Assembly: GCA_965277105.1 (NCBI GenBank)
Contig: OZ255710.1
Span: forward strand, 496,001-560,000
Length of the DNA stretch: 64,000 bases
Direction of reading: 5' to 3'
DNA from: CAXSBA01 sp965277105
Lineage (GTDB): Bacteria > Spirochaetota > UBA12135 > COTS27 > CAXSBA01
The notes under the pieces are model-generated. The model worked only from the letters and a program-made list of their open reading frames with translations, was not told the origin of the DNA and ran no database searches. This document shows positions 8,752-17,533 of the stretch, in pieces. Within the stretch, counting starts at the first letter, position 1; each line of letters starts with the position of its first letter. A program made the translations under genes and the position numbers.

Positions 8752-9026
8752 TTCTATTGGTTTTTTTTGATTTTTTATTTCTAAATGTTTATTGTAATTG
8801 TAATTGTAATTAATTTTTTAATCATCTAATTATATAATAACAATAATCAACCAATGTTATTATTCTTTACTTGATTTTATAGTCTAACTTTTTAAAAGCA
8901 TAGATTCTTAAAAATAGTTTAAAAAAACGTAGTTTTTTTTAAAGATTAAAGTTTTCTTATCCGTTAAATAAAATAAGCATTATTGGAATTTGAATTAAAG
9001 GCTTTTGCAAATTTAAAGGAATAAGT
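8752..9026. other. Divergent intergenic region with hairpin and hexamer repeat
   Basis: This 275-bp gap separates the minus-strand TPR/metG unit from the plus-strand sensor-like genes and must hold two promoters. It contains TGTAAT three times in tandem near 8790-8808 and a hairpin with perfect 9-bp arms ATAATAACA (8834-8842) and TGTTATTAT (8855-8863). Both could be regulator sites, but the region is about 80% AT, so chance matches are likely. No small gene is seen. AAGGA precedes the ATG at 9027. Confidence 0.4.
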
Positions 9027-10178
9027 ATGAACAAGAAAACAATTTTTTTTACTAAAATATTTCTTTCTCTTTCATTGATATTATTGTTTTTTTTTTTTTT
9101 AACTCGTAAGAATTTTTATGATCATAGTTACAATAACTATTTAGGTAAAATCCTTTATAACTTTGGTCAAAATGTCCAACAAAATTATTTAGTCAAGCAG
9201 GTAACCAACTGGTTTAATCCAACCATTAATGAAAGCACCCAAGATTCGTTTATTAATTACAAATTAGTTATTGTTTTAAAATATTTAGATAATTTTTTTC
9301 AAGACCTTTTAAAAGATACGCAGAAAAATATTTTAGATGAAAATATTCATAACCTGAAAAAAACCGTTATTAGTACTAAGTACTATGAAAATTTTAAAAA
9401 AAATTTAAAAGACTACCTTACGAGTAATAAAGATTTATTGGAAGTTAGCCTTTACGAAGAAAGTGGAGAAAAGCTGATTGGTATAAAATATAAAAATATT
9501 GGGAATTACACGATAACTCCCTCGCTTATTAAAGAATTAGAAAAGAAAAACAACCTTCTTTTAAAGCATCAAAATAATGCGAATTTGATCCTCTTATCTT
9601 TGGTTAAAGACAAGAAAAAACCCTTCTTAATTATTTCTCAAACCATTAATCATAATTTTTTCCCTCGTATCTTAGATGAGTTAGAAGTGAGTGATAATTT
9701 ATTTTATTTTAAAGATAGTCGCAATTTTGTTGTTTTAGATAACTATAATTCGCATGCTTATAAGGAAGAAAAAAACAATAGTAGTGCTTATAAATTTTAT
9801 CAGGCTTTCACCGAAGCTAAAGACGTGAATCTCGCAGTTAATATTAATAAAGTTGATTTTTCTCTAGGCGTGGTTGTGGATAAAAATAATTTTTTAGGTA
9901 ATGCTTTGGCTTTACTTATTTTAGTTGCTTTTTTTGCTTTGTCCTTTATTTTTTTTGATTGGCTTATTCAAGAAGTGCTGTTTAGGAACAAGCAGAAAAA
10001 AACTGCTTTAAATAATAGCCCAGTGCCTTCGTCGAATTATTCAACAGTTTTTTCTGAAAATAATGCTTCTGAAAATCTTCCTAGTCAAGTAGCCGATAAC
10101 CCCAATGCTTCTAATCGTTTAGAAAAAAGAACAAAAGAACGCAACCGTTCAATTTTCTTGGATTTAGAAGATGGGTAA
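9027..10178 (+). CDS. Sensor-like membrane protein, unknown family
   Basis: A 383-residue protein with an N-terminal anchor (about 7-25), an extracytoplasmic domain of about 265 residues, a second membrane segment (about 291-312) and a low-complexity Ser/Asn/Lys-rich cytoplasmic tail. The stretch LLEVSLYEESGEKLIGIKY (about 137-155) resembles the strand pair of Cache/PAS-type extracytoplasmic sensor domains, but no output domain follows. It pairs with the next gene, which has the same topology. A run of 14 T (9087-9100) lies in codons 20-25 of the anchor; a length change would switch off translation. Function unknown. Confidence 0.5.
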   Translation: MNKKTIFFTKIFLSLSLILLFFFFLTRKNFYDHSYNNYLGKILYNFGQNVQQNYLVKQVTNWFNPTINESTQDSFINYKLVIVLKYLDNFFQDLLKDTQKNILDENIHNLKKTVISTKYYENFKKNLKDYLTSNKDLLEVSLYEESGEKLIGIKYKNIGNYTITPSLIKELEKKNNLLLKHQNNANLILLSLVKDKKKPFLIISQTINHNFFPRILDELEVSDNLFYFKDSRNFVVLDNYNSHAYKEEKNNSSAYKFYQAFTEAKDVNLAVNINKVDFSLGVVVDKNNFLGNALALLILVAFFALSFIFFDWLIQEVLFRNKQKKTALNNSPVPSSNYSTVFSENNASENLPSQVADNPNASNRLEKRTKERNRSIFLDLEDG

Positions 10179-10206
10179 CTATTTAAAAAGTTGGTTTCCA
10201 CTTTAA

Positions 10207-11619
10207 ATGAAAATTGGTTTTGTTAATTTATTCATCTCTTTTTTCTTTCTCTTTTTTTTTAGTTATCTAGTTTTTCTAGGAGATAACGAAATTTTTTCTA
10301 TAAAAGAAAAAAAGTATTTAGCTAAAATTAATCTTTTAGAAAATGAGCTATTAAAAAGTATCAATGCAGCTAACCAAACCATTCAAGAGACTATTTACCT
10401 TGAAGAAAATCGTAAGCTTATAGAACTTATCTTAAAGTATAATTTTTTCTTCTCTAAAGAGAAAGTGCTTTTTTTGGATATTCCTTCTTTGAAAAATGTT
10501 CAGATTTATAACGATAAAAGAAAAGTTGTTTATTATCGAGAAAAGTTTAATTTATCTAATTTAGCCTTTGATAAAGATATTTTTGTTCTGGATAATTACT
10601 TAGTTTTTAATTTCAATTACGCTAATAAGCGGGAAGGGAATTTATTTTTTTTCTATGATTTAAAAGAATTTTTGTTGAAGATAGTAAAAGAAAATGAAAG
10701 CTTTTCTACTTTAAAAAATTTAGACGACATTTTGTTATATAAAAAATCTTATGTTTTAGATTTTTCTTCAACTCCAACCTCTAAAAATAAAATTATTAAT
10801 CAAATAGATACTTTTTTCAATAAGGGTTTGATTTATAACAAAGTTTTTTCTTCGGTGGAGGAAAAATATCTCCTGTTAAAAAAAGAAAACGTACTAGGGA
10901 TTAATCTTGGAACTATTTATTCAAGCAATAAAACCGATATCCCGTTTATTAGTTTGATTATTTTTTTAGCTATCCTTACTATATTTGTTTTTTCGCTGAT
11001 TACGATTTTAGCTAATTTAAAACTCTCTATTTTCCTTAAAGAAAATAACCAAGGTACTGTTTCATCTTTAAAAGATAAGGTGATTTTCTATTTAGAAAAA
11101 ATTTTAATTTTTAAAAAAAAACCTAAGAAAAATATCCCGGTGAATCAAGAGATAATTGGTTTAGTAGAAGACATTAATAATAAACCTTCTTCACTAAACA
11201 GCGAAGAGTTATTAAATATGGTCAAGGAAAAATTAAATAAAAATAAAAAATTTCTCCCTAAATTTAATGATGAAGAGCTCATTGATTTTTTAAATAATCT
11301 TTTTGAAAAGCAATTTAAAAAAATAGCTCTTTTATTGCTTTTTAAGGATAAAGTTTTTTTGATTAAAGAATATCAAAATTTTAATGAGGAAACATTAAAT
11401 CGCTTTGCGCTTAATAAAGATAGTTTTATTTGCTCAGATTTTTTAAGTAAAAATAAAATTATTTTACTAAAAAAGAGCAACCCGGAAACGGAAAAGTATT
11501 TAAAAGAAAAATTTTCTGAGCAGGATTTAAAAGAAATTAGCTATGTTATTATTGCTCCTATTAAGCAAAAAATTAAGCAAAAAAATACTTTGCGTTATAA
11601 TATTCTTTTAGCTGTTTAA
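10207..11619 (+). CDS. Sensor-like membrane protein with cytoplasmic domain, unknown
   Basis: A 470-residue protein with membrane segments at about 5-24 and 246-268, an extracytoplasmic domain between them and a cytoplasmic region of about 200 residues. The extracytoplasmic part has a VQIYNDKRKVVYYREKF strand pair like that of its upstream neighbour. The cytoplasmic end (about 330-470) alternates strands and helices (KIALLLLFKDKVFLIKEY, EISYVIIAPIKQK) in a way that recalls a GAF-like fold, without recognisable kinase, cyclase or methyl-accepting motifs. It follows the first sensor-like gene by 28 bp. A T9 run (10252-10260) falls in its anchor. Function unknown. Confidence 0.5.
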   Translation: MKIGFVNLFISFFFLFFFSYLVFLGDNEIFSIKEKKYLAKINLLENELLKSINAANQTIQETIYLEENRKLIELILKYNFFFSKEKVLFLDIPSLKNVQIYNDKRKVVYYREKFNLSNLAFDKDIFVLDNYLVFNFNYANKREGNLFFFYDLKEFLLKIVKENESFSTLKNLDDILLYKKSYVLDFSSTPTSKNKIINQIDTFFNKGLIYNKVFSSVEEKYLLLKKENVLGINLGTIYSSNKTDIPFISLIIFLAILTIFVFSLITILANLKLSIFLKENNQGTVSSLKDKVIFYLEKILIFKKKPKKNIPVNQEIIGLVEDINNKPSSLNSEELLNMVKEKLNKNKKFLPKFNDEELIDFLNNLFEKQFKKIALLLLFKDKVFLIKEYQNFNEETLNRFALNKDSFICSDFLSKNKIILLKKSNPETEKYLKEKFSEQDLKEISYVIIAPIKQKIKQKNTLRYNILLAV

Positions 11620-11622
11620 AAA

Positions 11623-12372
11623 GTGACTGAGTTAATAAAAATTAAACATTATCTCGAAAGTAATTTTGATCTGAAAATTCCCGATGCTAGTTTGAATGGC
11701 ATCCAAGTTGCTAATCAAGGGAAAGTGAAAAAAATAATTAGCGGGGTGGATTTTTGTTGGGATTTGTTACAAGAAGCAATTGCTCTTAAGGGTAATCTTA
11801 TCTTAGTGCATCATGGTATTTTTTGGGGGAAAGTTTTTGCTATTGAGGGGCGGTATTACCAACTTTTAGCGAACCTTATTAAGCACAACATTGCTTTAAT
11901 TGCCCTTCATCTTCCTTTGGATGTTCACCCAATAATGGGGAATAATATTGTTTTACTTAAGAAGTTAAATTTAAAATCCCCCAAAACATTTGGTAGCTAT
12001 CAAGGTATTCCCATATTACTTGAAGGGAGTTATGCTAAAAAAATGAATTGGGAAAATTTTCTAAAAAAAATTAACGATGTTTTAGGAAAACCAATTGCCG
12101 TGCAGCAAAATAATCCCCAGATAAAAAAAGTTGCTATCTGCACGGGTGGCGGGCATTTTGGAATTGAAGATGCTAAAAAAGGCGGTTGTGATACCTTTGT
12201 TACTGGAGACGCCAAGCACACTAGTTTTCATCTTAGTAAAGAGTTAGGGATTAATCTAATTCAAGCAGGGCATTATCAAACCGAAGTTTTTGGCGTAAAA
12301 GCATTAGGTGATGCCTTAGCTAAAAAATATCATCTAGAGCATCAGTTCGTGGATATCCCCACCGGGCTTTAA
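11623..12372 (+). CDS. NIF3/DUF34-family dinuclear metal protein
   Basis: A 249-residue member of the Nif3 family (often labelled GTP cyclohydrolase I type 2-like). The dimetal site is visible: His63-His64 in LVHHGIFWG, Asp100 in LHLPLD, and His217 and Glu221 in AGHYQTE. ICTGGGHFGIEDA and GCDTFVTGDAKH are also typical. The real substrate of the family is unsettled. Translation starts at GTG 3 bp after the sensor-like gene. The last 4 bases overlap the end of the convergent mutM gene, so no terminator separates them. Confidence 0.88.
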   Translation: MTELIKIKHYLESNFDLKIPDASLNGIQVANQGKVKKIISGVDFCWDLLQEAIALKGNLILVHHGIFWGKVFAIEGRYYQLLANLIKHNIALIALHLPLDVHPIMGNNIVLLKKLNLKSPKTFGSYQGIPILLEGSYAKKMNWENFLKKINDVLGKPIAVQQNNPQIKKVAICTGGGHFGIEDAKKGGCDTFVTGDAKHTSFHLSKELGINLIQAGHYQTEVFGVKALGDALAKKYHLEHQFVDIPTGL

Positions 12373-13277
12373 TTTTTTTTTTGGCAATTAGGGCAATAAA
12401 CGGTTGTTCTTCCTTGTAGTTTAAGAGCGTGTAAAGTAGTGTGGCAGTTTTGGCAATTCTCTCCCTCTTTGCCATAAACCATTAGATTTTCTTGATAATT
12501 CCCTCTCTCGTTTTTCGGATTTTTATAAGTTTTAATAGTACTCCCTTGCTGAGTAATGGCTTTTCTTAAAATTTTTCTAAGGCAAATGATTAATCTTTTC
12601 CATTCTGCAAGTTGAATGCTTTTGGTTTTTCGCAGGGGATTTATTCCGCTCGCAAAAAGAGTTTCATCAGCGTAAATATTGCCTATCCCAGCAATCAAAC
12701 TTTGCTCTATTAGGAAAGGCTTAATTTTTTTTTCTGAGGTAAAAGGCCACAAACCATACAAAATATTAAGAGGAGTAGTGAGTGGTTCTTTTCCTAGTTT
12801 TTTAAAAACTGGATGAAGGCTGGGATTGGGATGTGGCAGCAAATAAATTTTACCAAAAGTTCGTGGGTCGTAGAAAAATAGTTCTATTCCGCCGGTTAGT
12901 TTTAGATAAAAGTAAAGATGTTTAGTCGAAGTGTTTTTTGCATTAAAAACTTCTGCTTTAGTTTTGGGATTAAAGGTTTTTTGATTTTGAATAATTTTAT
13001 TTTCGTTTTCTTTTTTAATTATTTTGCCACTCATTCCCAAATGGATAATAAAAGAAGTTTGTTTTTTACAGTAAAAAAGTAAATATTTTCCTCTCCGTTG
13101 TATATTAATAATCGAATTATAGAGAAGATTGTTTTTAAGTTTCTCTAAGGTTGTTCCTTTAAGGATGTGTAGTAAGCGAGAAGATGGGATAGTTATTGCA
13201 GTGATTTTTTTATTGGTAATGGAAGGGGATTTTAAAAGATAATTTTTAACAGTTTCAACCTCTGGTAGCTCGGGCAT
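12369..13277 (-). CDS. mutM: Formamidopyrimidine-DNA glycosylase
   Basis: A 302-residue Fpg/MutM that removes 8-oxoguanine and opened purines and cuts the strand by beta/delta elimination. The N-terminal MPELPEVETV supplies catalytic Pro and Glu; the conserved Lys is in RRGKYLL (64). The zinc finger has Cys275, Cys278, Cys295 and Cys298 at the C-terminus. It is somewhat longer than E. coli MutM (269), with a Lys/Asn-rich insertion near 85-120. It is the last gene of the recD-tal-mutM group and ends inside the stop of the convergent NIF3 gene. Confidence 0.95.
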   Translation of the reverse strand: MPELPEVETVKNYLLKSPSITNKKITAITIPSSRLLHILKGTTLEKLKNNLLYNSIINIQRRGKYLLFYCKKQTSFIIHLGMSGKIIKKENENKIIQNQKTFNPKTKAEVFNAKNTSTKHLYFYLKLTGGIELFFYDPRTFGKIYLLPHPNPSLHPVFKKLGKEPLTTPLNILYGLWPFTSEKKIKPFLIEQSLIAGIGNIYADETLFASGINPLRKTKSIQLAEWKRLIICLRKILRKAITQQGSTIKTYKNPKNERGNYQENLMVYGKEGENCQNCHTTLHALKLQGRTTVYCPNCQKKN

Positions 13278-13326
13278 TTTAAGTAATGAACAATTTAAGT
13301 GATTGAAATAACGAAGATGAAAAAAA

Positions 13327-14268
13327 TTACAATTGCTCTTTAATTAAAAGGAGTAGTTTTTCATAGTCTCGGTGAAATAAGCGAATGCCTTCATTTAGTT
13401 TATGGTTGGCCATTTCATCTAAACATAGTTGCCAACGAAAGTTGTTTTCCGTAAGTGGGTTTAACTCATTTTTTAGGTTGGTGATTTTACTCGAGTTTAG
13501 TGCTTCATCAACCCGCTCATTATTTTCTTTTAGAGCTTCTAATAAAGTAGGAGAAATGGTTAGGAGATCACAACCAGCTAGTGCTAAAACTTGCTCTTTT
13601 TTTCTAAAAGAAGCAGCCATTATTTCAGTAGAGTATTTTTGTCCTTTTAAGGTATGAAAAATATTTTTAACTAAAGCCACTCCTGGGTCTTCGGCGATAG
13701 CATAAGTTTTTTGATTTTTTTGCTGATACCAGTCGAGCACTCTGCCGACAAAAGGCGATATGAGGGTTATCCCAGCGTCAGCAGCATGAATCGCTTGGTT
13801 TAAAGAAAAAACCAAAGTAAGGTTGCAGTGAATCTCGTTTTTTTCTAATTCTCTAGCAGCACTAATTCCTTCATAGGTGCCAGCTATTTTAATTAAAACT
13901 TGTTTTTTGGTAATGCCTTTTTCGGCAAATAAAGCAATGATTTTTCTTGCCTCTTCCATGGTCTTTTGTTGATTGAAAGACAAATGAGCGGGAACTTCGA
14001 TAGAAACTCTCCCGGATATGATGGCTAAAATATTACTCCCCACTTCCACCATTAAGTGATTAACCATCTCATGTTCGTCGTTTATTTTCTTTGCCTTTAG
14101 TTGGTTAATGGTTTTTTTTAGAAAGTCTTTTTGGTTTTGAATGGTTTTTAAAATTAAGCTAGGATTAGTAGTAGTGTCTTGAGGGAGAAAAGTTTTAATG
14201 GCGTGAAGGTCGCCAGTATCAGCTACCAAAGTAGAAAAAGTTTTTAATTGCTCTAGTTGGTTCATCAT
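13327..14268 (-). CDS. tal: Transaldolase
   Basis: A 313-residue class I transaldolase of the E. coli TalB type. Motifs are VADTGD (Asp18), DTTTNPSLIL (31-40), the Schiff-base Lys127 in LIKIAGTYEG, CNLTLVFSLNQAI and LISPFVGRVLDWY. It moves a three-carbon ketol unit between sedoheptulose-7-phosphate and glyceraldehyde-3-phosphate in the non-oxidative pentose phosphate pathway. RpiB at 37958 belongs to the same pathway. The gene lies 15 bp after recD and 49 bp before mutM. Either of the first two Met codons could start the protein. Confidence 0.95.
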   Translation of the reverse strand: MMNQLEQLKTFSTLVADTGDLHAIKTFLPQDTTTNPSLILKTIQNQKDFLKKTINQLKAKKINDEHEMVNHLMVEVGSNILAIISGRVSIEVPAHLSFNQQKTMEEARKIIALFAEKGITKKQVLIKIAGTYEGISAARELEKNEIHCNLTLVFSLNQAIHAADAGITLISPFVGRVLDWYQQKNQKTYAIAEDPGVALVKNIFHTLKGQKYSTEIMAASFRKKEQVLALAGCDLLTISPTLLEALKENNERVDEALNSSKITNLKNELNPLTENNFRWQLCLDEMANHKLNEGIRLFHRDYEKLLLLIKEQL

Positions 14269-14283
14269 TTAATTATACTTTAT

Positions 14284-16197
14284 TTATTGCCAGATTTTTT
14301 TATTTAACCCCGAATGGCGAACAATAGGATTTTCTATGATGTTTTTTAAAAGCTCTTCTTCGATAAATAAAGTAATTTTACTTTTAATCCTGCTTAGTGC
14401 AGTGTAAATAATTTCTCGCTTCATCAGATTTTTTTCTATTTTTTTAATTGGTGGAAAAACAATAATCCCTTGCTCAAATTCTGAGCCTTGGCTTTTGTGA
14501 ATCGTCAAAGCATAAAAGGTTTCTACCTTATGCATTTTTTTTAAGGGGATTAGCTCGTCTTTATTTTCTATGAGGAGATAATAGTCCTCACCTTCGTTTA
14601 AAATTACCCCTAGATCACCATTAAACACATTAAGTTCGTAATTGTTTTGGGTTATTATAATTGGTTTGCCTTGGTAGAGTTTTCTCTGATAATCATCAAA
14701 AGCAATAATAGCATTATCGTAAAGCATTTTTTCAATTATATCGTTGGTGAAGCTCGTAGAAAAATCACCTTGTTTAACGGGACTAAGGACTATATATTTT
14801 TTAAGGAGGGAAAATATTTCTTGCCTTTTTTCCTGAGTAAGGGTGCTCTTAAAAATATTATCCATAAAGGCGAACCATTTTTGGTAATGAGCGAGAAGTT
14901 TTTCTATAAGAACTTTTTGATAATCTTCTTTGTGATAATTTTTCACCCATTTAAAATTATGAGAAAGTGCATTAATTTTCTTTAAAAAATTTGCTAGCTT
15001 ATTTTCTTGCAAGAGTTGTAAAATTTCTTTTAAATTAGTTTGGGTGGCTTGGCGGTAATTTTTTTTTAAAATGGTTATCGAATTTTTTAGTGGATGAGTA
15101 GGTTTTTCTACTAAAGAAAAAACATTAGGTAGTGAGTCTTTAAACGGCTCACACGCTTTAGAGAATGATTGAGTGTAGTTGTAATTTTCTTCTCCTATTA
15201 AAATGTCTTTTAAAATAGCTCCTTCATCAATACTAGGGAGTTGATGATGGTCGCCTAGCAAAATAATTTTTTTCATTTTGCTTTTTTTTATTAGTTTAGC
15301 GAAGAGTGGAAAAGATACCATAGAAAACTCGTCAATAATCACAGCATCAACTTTATGTAAAGCATTTATTCCTATTCCCTTAATAATAAAGCGGTGTAGG
15401 GTAGCTGCTTCTTCAGCAACTTTTTTTAATCCTTTATTAGTTTTCTTGTCTGTCGAAAGACCATCTTGAAAAATCCGCTCTTCTAAGCTGTTTTTTAATT
15501 TATTAACTGCCTTACCAGTAGGAGCGAGTAAGGCAATTTTACTGTTAGGCTCCCTTGAAATTATTGCTTTTAAAATAGTGTAGATAAGGAAAGTTTTGCC
15601 AGTGCCGGGCCCCCCACTGATAATAGCCATATCATTTAGTAGGGCATTAAGGCAAGCTAAGGTTTGTTCGGGGTTAAGTTTTTTTGAAGAATCAAGATTA
15701 GTGGCAATTAACTTATCAACAACGAGTAAAGAGGAGGGAGTTTTTTGATAAATTTTTTCTCTAAAAAAAGCAGTTATGGTATTTTCAAAAACGTAGTTTT
15801 TTTGAAAGTAAAGCCGTTGGTCTTCTAAGACGAGTAGGGTGTTTATAGTAGACGGATTTTCTAGGTTTATGGCTGTAAGGTATTTTGCTTTTTGCATCTC
15901 TTCTAAGCTGTTTCGCCATAGCTCTAAGGGGGGTAGTTTTATCGAAAAGTTAGAATTTTTATTAATTATCTGCCCAGCCCAAGCAGGTAAATCAAGGCAA
16001 ATATATCCCATTTGCTGCAAGCGATTTAGAAAAATAAAAGTAATTAAAAAAATATTATTTTTAATTTTTTCGTTTTTGGTTAAAAAGTGAAAAAATTCTA
16101 AATCAAATTCATTGAAAAAATTTTTTTCTTGAAAAAAAAGCTCCCATTTTTTTATTTCACCATCATTTAAAATAATTTTCTTTTCGATATTAAGCAT
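14284..16197 (-). CDS. recD: Exodeoxyribonuclease V alpha subunit, RecD-like helicase
   Basis: A 637-residue superfamily 1B helicase. Seen in order: LNPEQTLACLNALL Q-motif, Walker A GGPGTGKT (195-202), Walker B with DEFSM, GDHHQLPSIDEGAIL, and late motifs ALTIHKSQGSEFEQ and YTALSR. Size and the long N-terminal region fit RecD1, the fast 5'-3' motor of RecBCD, rather than the longer RecD2. RecB and RecC are not in this window and must be encoded elsewhere if the complex exists. It is the first gene of the recD-tal-mutM group; the upstream gap is shared with the divergent ATP synthase operon. Confidence 0.87.
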   Translation of the reverse strand: MLNIEKKIILNDGEIKKWELFFQEKNFFNEFDLEFFHFLTKNEKIKNNIFLITFIFLNRLQQMGYICLDLPAWAGQIINKNSNFSIKLPPLELWRNSLEEMQKAKYLTAINLENPSTINTLLVLEDQRLYFQKNYVFENTITAFFREKIYQKTPSSLLVVDKLIATNLDSSKKLNPEQTLACLNALLNDMAIISGGPGTGKTFLIYTILKAIISREPNSKIALLAPTGKAVNKLKNSLEERIFQDGLSTDKKTNKGLKKVAEEAATLHRFIIKGIGINALHKVDAVIIDEFSMVSFPLFAKLIKKSKMKKIILLGDHHQLPSIDEGAILKDILIGEENYNYTQSFSKACEPFKDSLPNVFSLVEKPTHPLKNSITILKKNYRQATQTNLKEILQLLQENKLANFLKKINALSHNFKWVKNYHKEDYQKVLIEKLLAHYQKWFAFMDNIFKSTLTQEKRQEIFSLLKKYIVLSPVKQGDFSTSFTNDIIEKMLYDNAIIAFDDYQRKLYQGKPIIITQNNYELNVFNGDLGVILNEGEDYYLLIENKDELIPLKKMHKVETFYALTIHKSQGSEFEQGIIVFPPIKKIEKNLMKREIIYTALSRIKSKITLFIEEELLKNIIENPIVRHSGLNKKIWQ

Positions 16198-16266
16198 TTT
16201 TTTTACTTGAAAAAGTTTTTATGATTTTTTTTGTCTTTTATTATAATTAATGAAAAAGTTAGCTTA

Positions 16267-16290
16267 ATTGATAGTATAATATATATCAAT
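16267..16290 (+). promoter_or_regulatory. Probable atp operon -10 box inside an inverted repeat
   Basis: A consensus TATAAT (16275-16280) lies about 100 bp upstream of the first atp gene; the -35 region (around TGAAAA, 16251-16256) is poor. The -10 box sits between perfect 7-bp arms ATTGATA (16267-16273) and TATCAAT (16284-16290). A repressor at this symmetry would cover the -10. The high AT content weakens the case. Confidence 0.45.
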
Positions 16291-16378
16291 AATTTGATTA
16301 AAATTTAACAGTCTTATTTTATTATATTTTATTACTTACTTTATTTGAAGTAAATTAAAAAAAAATTAGATAAAAACT

Positions 16379-16615
16379 ATTACGAAAAAGGAAAATAAAT
16401 CAAGTAAGCCTAGAAGTAGTTTAACTTTAATTACTATTAGTTACAACTTTATTGCTGCTATCGTGTTGTTGTCTTTTATTGGTTATAAAATAGATGAAGT
16501 GCAAAACCCCGGTAAGTTTTGGTATACTTTAGGTGGTATTTTTTTAGCACTTACTTGGTCATTTTATGATATGTTTAAGAGAATTAAATTTTTAGAAGAA
16601 AATAAAAAAGATTAA
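16379..16615 (+). CDS. AtpI/AtpQ-like small membrane protein, non-standard start
   Basis: An open frame between the stop at 16367-16369 and TAA at 16613-16615 codes for about 78 residues: a Lys/Ser-rich N-terminus, a membrane segment SYNFIAAIVLLSFIGYKID, a PGKFWYTLGGIFLALTWSF segment and YDMFKRIKFLEEN. This is the two-helix hairpin of the ATPase_gene1/AtpI family, placed as usual as the first gene of the atp operon, 16 bp before atpB. The family assists c-ring assembly or Mg2+ supply. No ATG, GTG or TTG occurs before the first helix; ATT at 16379 (or ATA at 16370, ACG at 16382) would have to start it unless there is a sequence error. Confidence 0.7.
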   Translation: MTKKENKSSKPRSSLTLITISYNFIAAIVLLSFIGYKIDEVQNPGKFWYTLGGIFLALTWSFYDMFKRIKFLEENKKD

Positions 16616-16631
16616 ACCTTTTAACTGATAA

Positions 16632-17510
16632 ATGATAAAAAAAATTACTTCCTTAATTTATTTTCTATTCCTTTTACTCTCGCTATCCTTATCCTCTCTA
16701 TTTGGTAATGAAAAAGACGCTGAACTACGTGAATACATCGTGCATCACGTGATTGATTCTGATGTATGGCACCCTTTGCCTTTTATAAGTATTTACTTCC
16801 CCGAGTTTACAGTTGGAAGCTACACGTTTAGTAAGGGTCTGCACGCAACCATGCTTTTGCTAGCGTTTATATTTTTAACCATCCTTTTCGTGGGAATTTA
16901 TAAAAAAAAATCTTCTAATAAATCTCTTGAGGCCCCTAGTGGGATAACCAACTTATTGGAAGTGCTTGTGCTTTTCGTTAGAAATGAGATTAGCATTAAA
17001 AATTTAGGAGAAGAAGATGGGAAGAAATACACTCCTTTTTTCTTAACGTTATTTTTCTTTATCCTTATGTTAAATATTATGGGTTTAATCCCTTTTTTCT
17101 CTACTGCTTCAGCTAATATTAACGTAACGGCTGGGCTGGCTACGGTTATTTTTTTTATGATGGTTTTCGTTGGTTTTGTCAGGAAAGGGCCTGTTGGTTT
17201 TTTTAAAACTTTTGCTCCTAGTGGGGTACCAGCTCCTATTTTAGTGGTTTTGTTTCCTATTGAATTTTTAGGTTTAATCATTAAGCCTTTTGCTTTACTA
17301 ATCCGGTTATTCGCTAATATGCTAGCAGGGCATCTTATTATATTTTCAATATTAGGGGTTATCATTAGTTTTGGGTATTTTGGCTTACCGTCTTTCTTTT
17401 TGGCTTTATTTATTTATTTATTAGAAATATTAGTAGCTTTTATTCAAGCTTATATATTTACATTATTGTCCGCTATGTTTGTTGGCGAGATGATGCACGA
17501 ACAACATTAA
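16632..17510 (+). CDS. atpB: ATP synthase F0 subunit a
   Basis: A 292-residue membrane subunit that forms the two proton half-channels against the c-ring. The essential Arg is Arg225 in ALLIRLFANMLAGH; the last helices (LLEILVAFIQAYIFTLLS) are conserved. It has an extra N-terminal hydrophobic segment that looks like a cleavable signal (1-24, ending SLFG) and an extracytoplasmic HHVIDSDVWHPLP stretch, as in subunit a of several phyla. Five or six membrane helices follow. It is the first classic gene of the operon, 16 bp after the AtpI-like gene. Confidence 0.95.
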   Translation: MIKKITSLIYFLFLLLSLSLSSLFGNEKDAELREYIVHHVIDSDVWHPLPFISIYFPEFTVGSYTFSKGLHATMLLLAFIFLTILFVGIYKKKSSNKSLEAPSGITNLLEVLVLFVRNEISIKNLGEEDGKKYTPFFLTLFFFILMLNIMGLIPFFSTASANINVTAGLATVIFFMMVFVGFVRKGPVGFFKTFAPSGVPAPILVVLFPIEFLGLIIKPFALLIRLFANMLAGHLIIFSILGVIISFGYFGLPSFFLALFIYLLEILVAFIQAYIFTLLSAMFVGEMMHEQH

Positions 17511-17533
17511 AAAAAAATGGAGGTAAAAACATT

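Noticed and set aside
8788..8810. TGTAAT hexamer repeated three times as a possible operator
   Set aside because: The region is very AT-rich and the repeat is short; it is described under the intergenic region but not claimed as a site.
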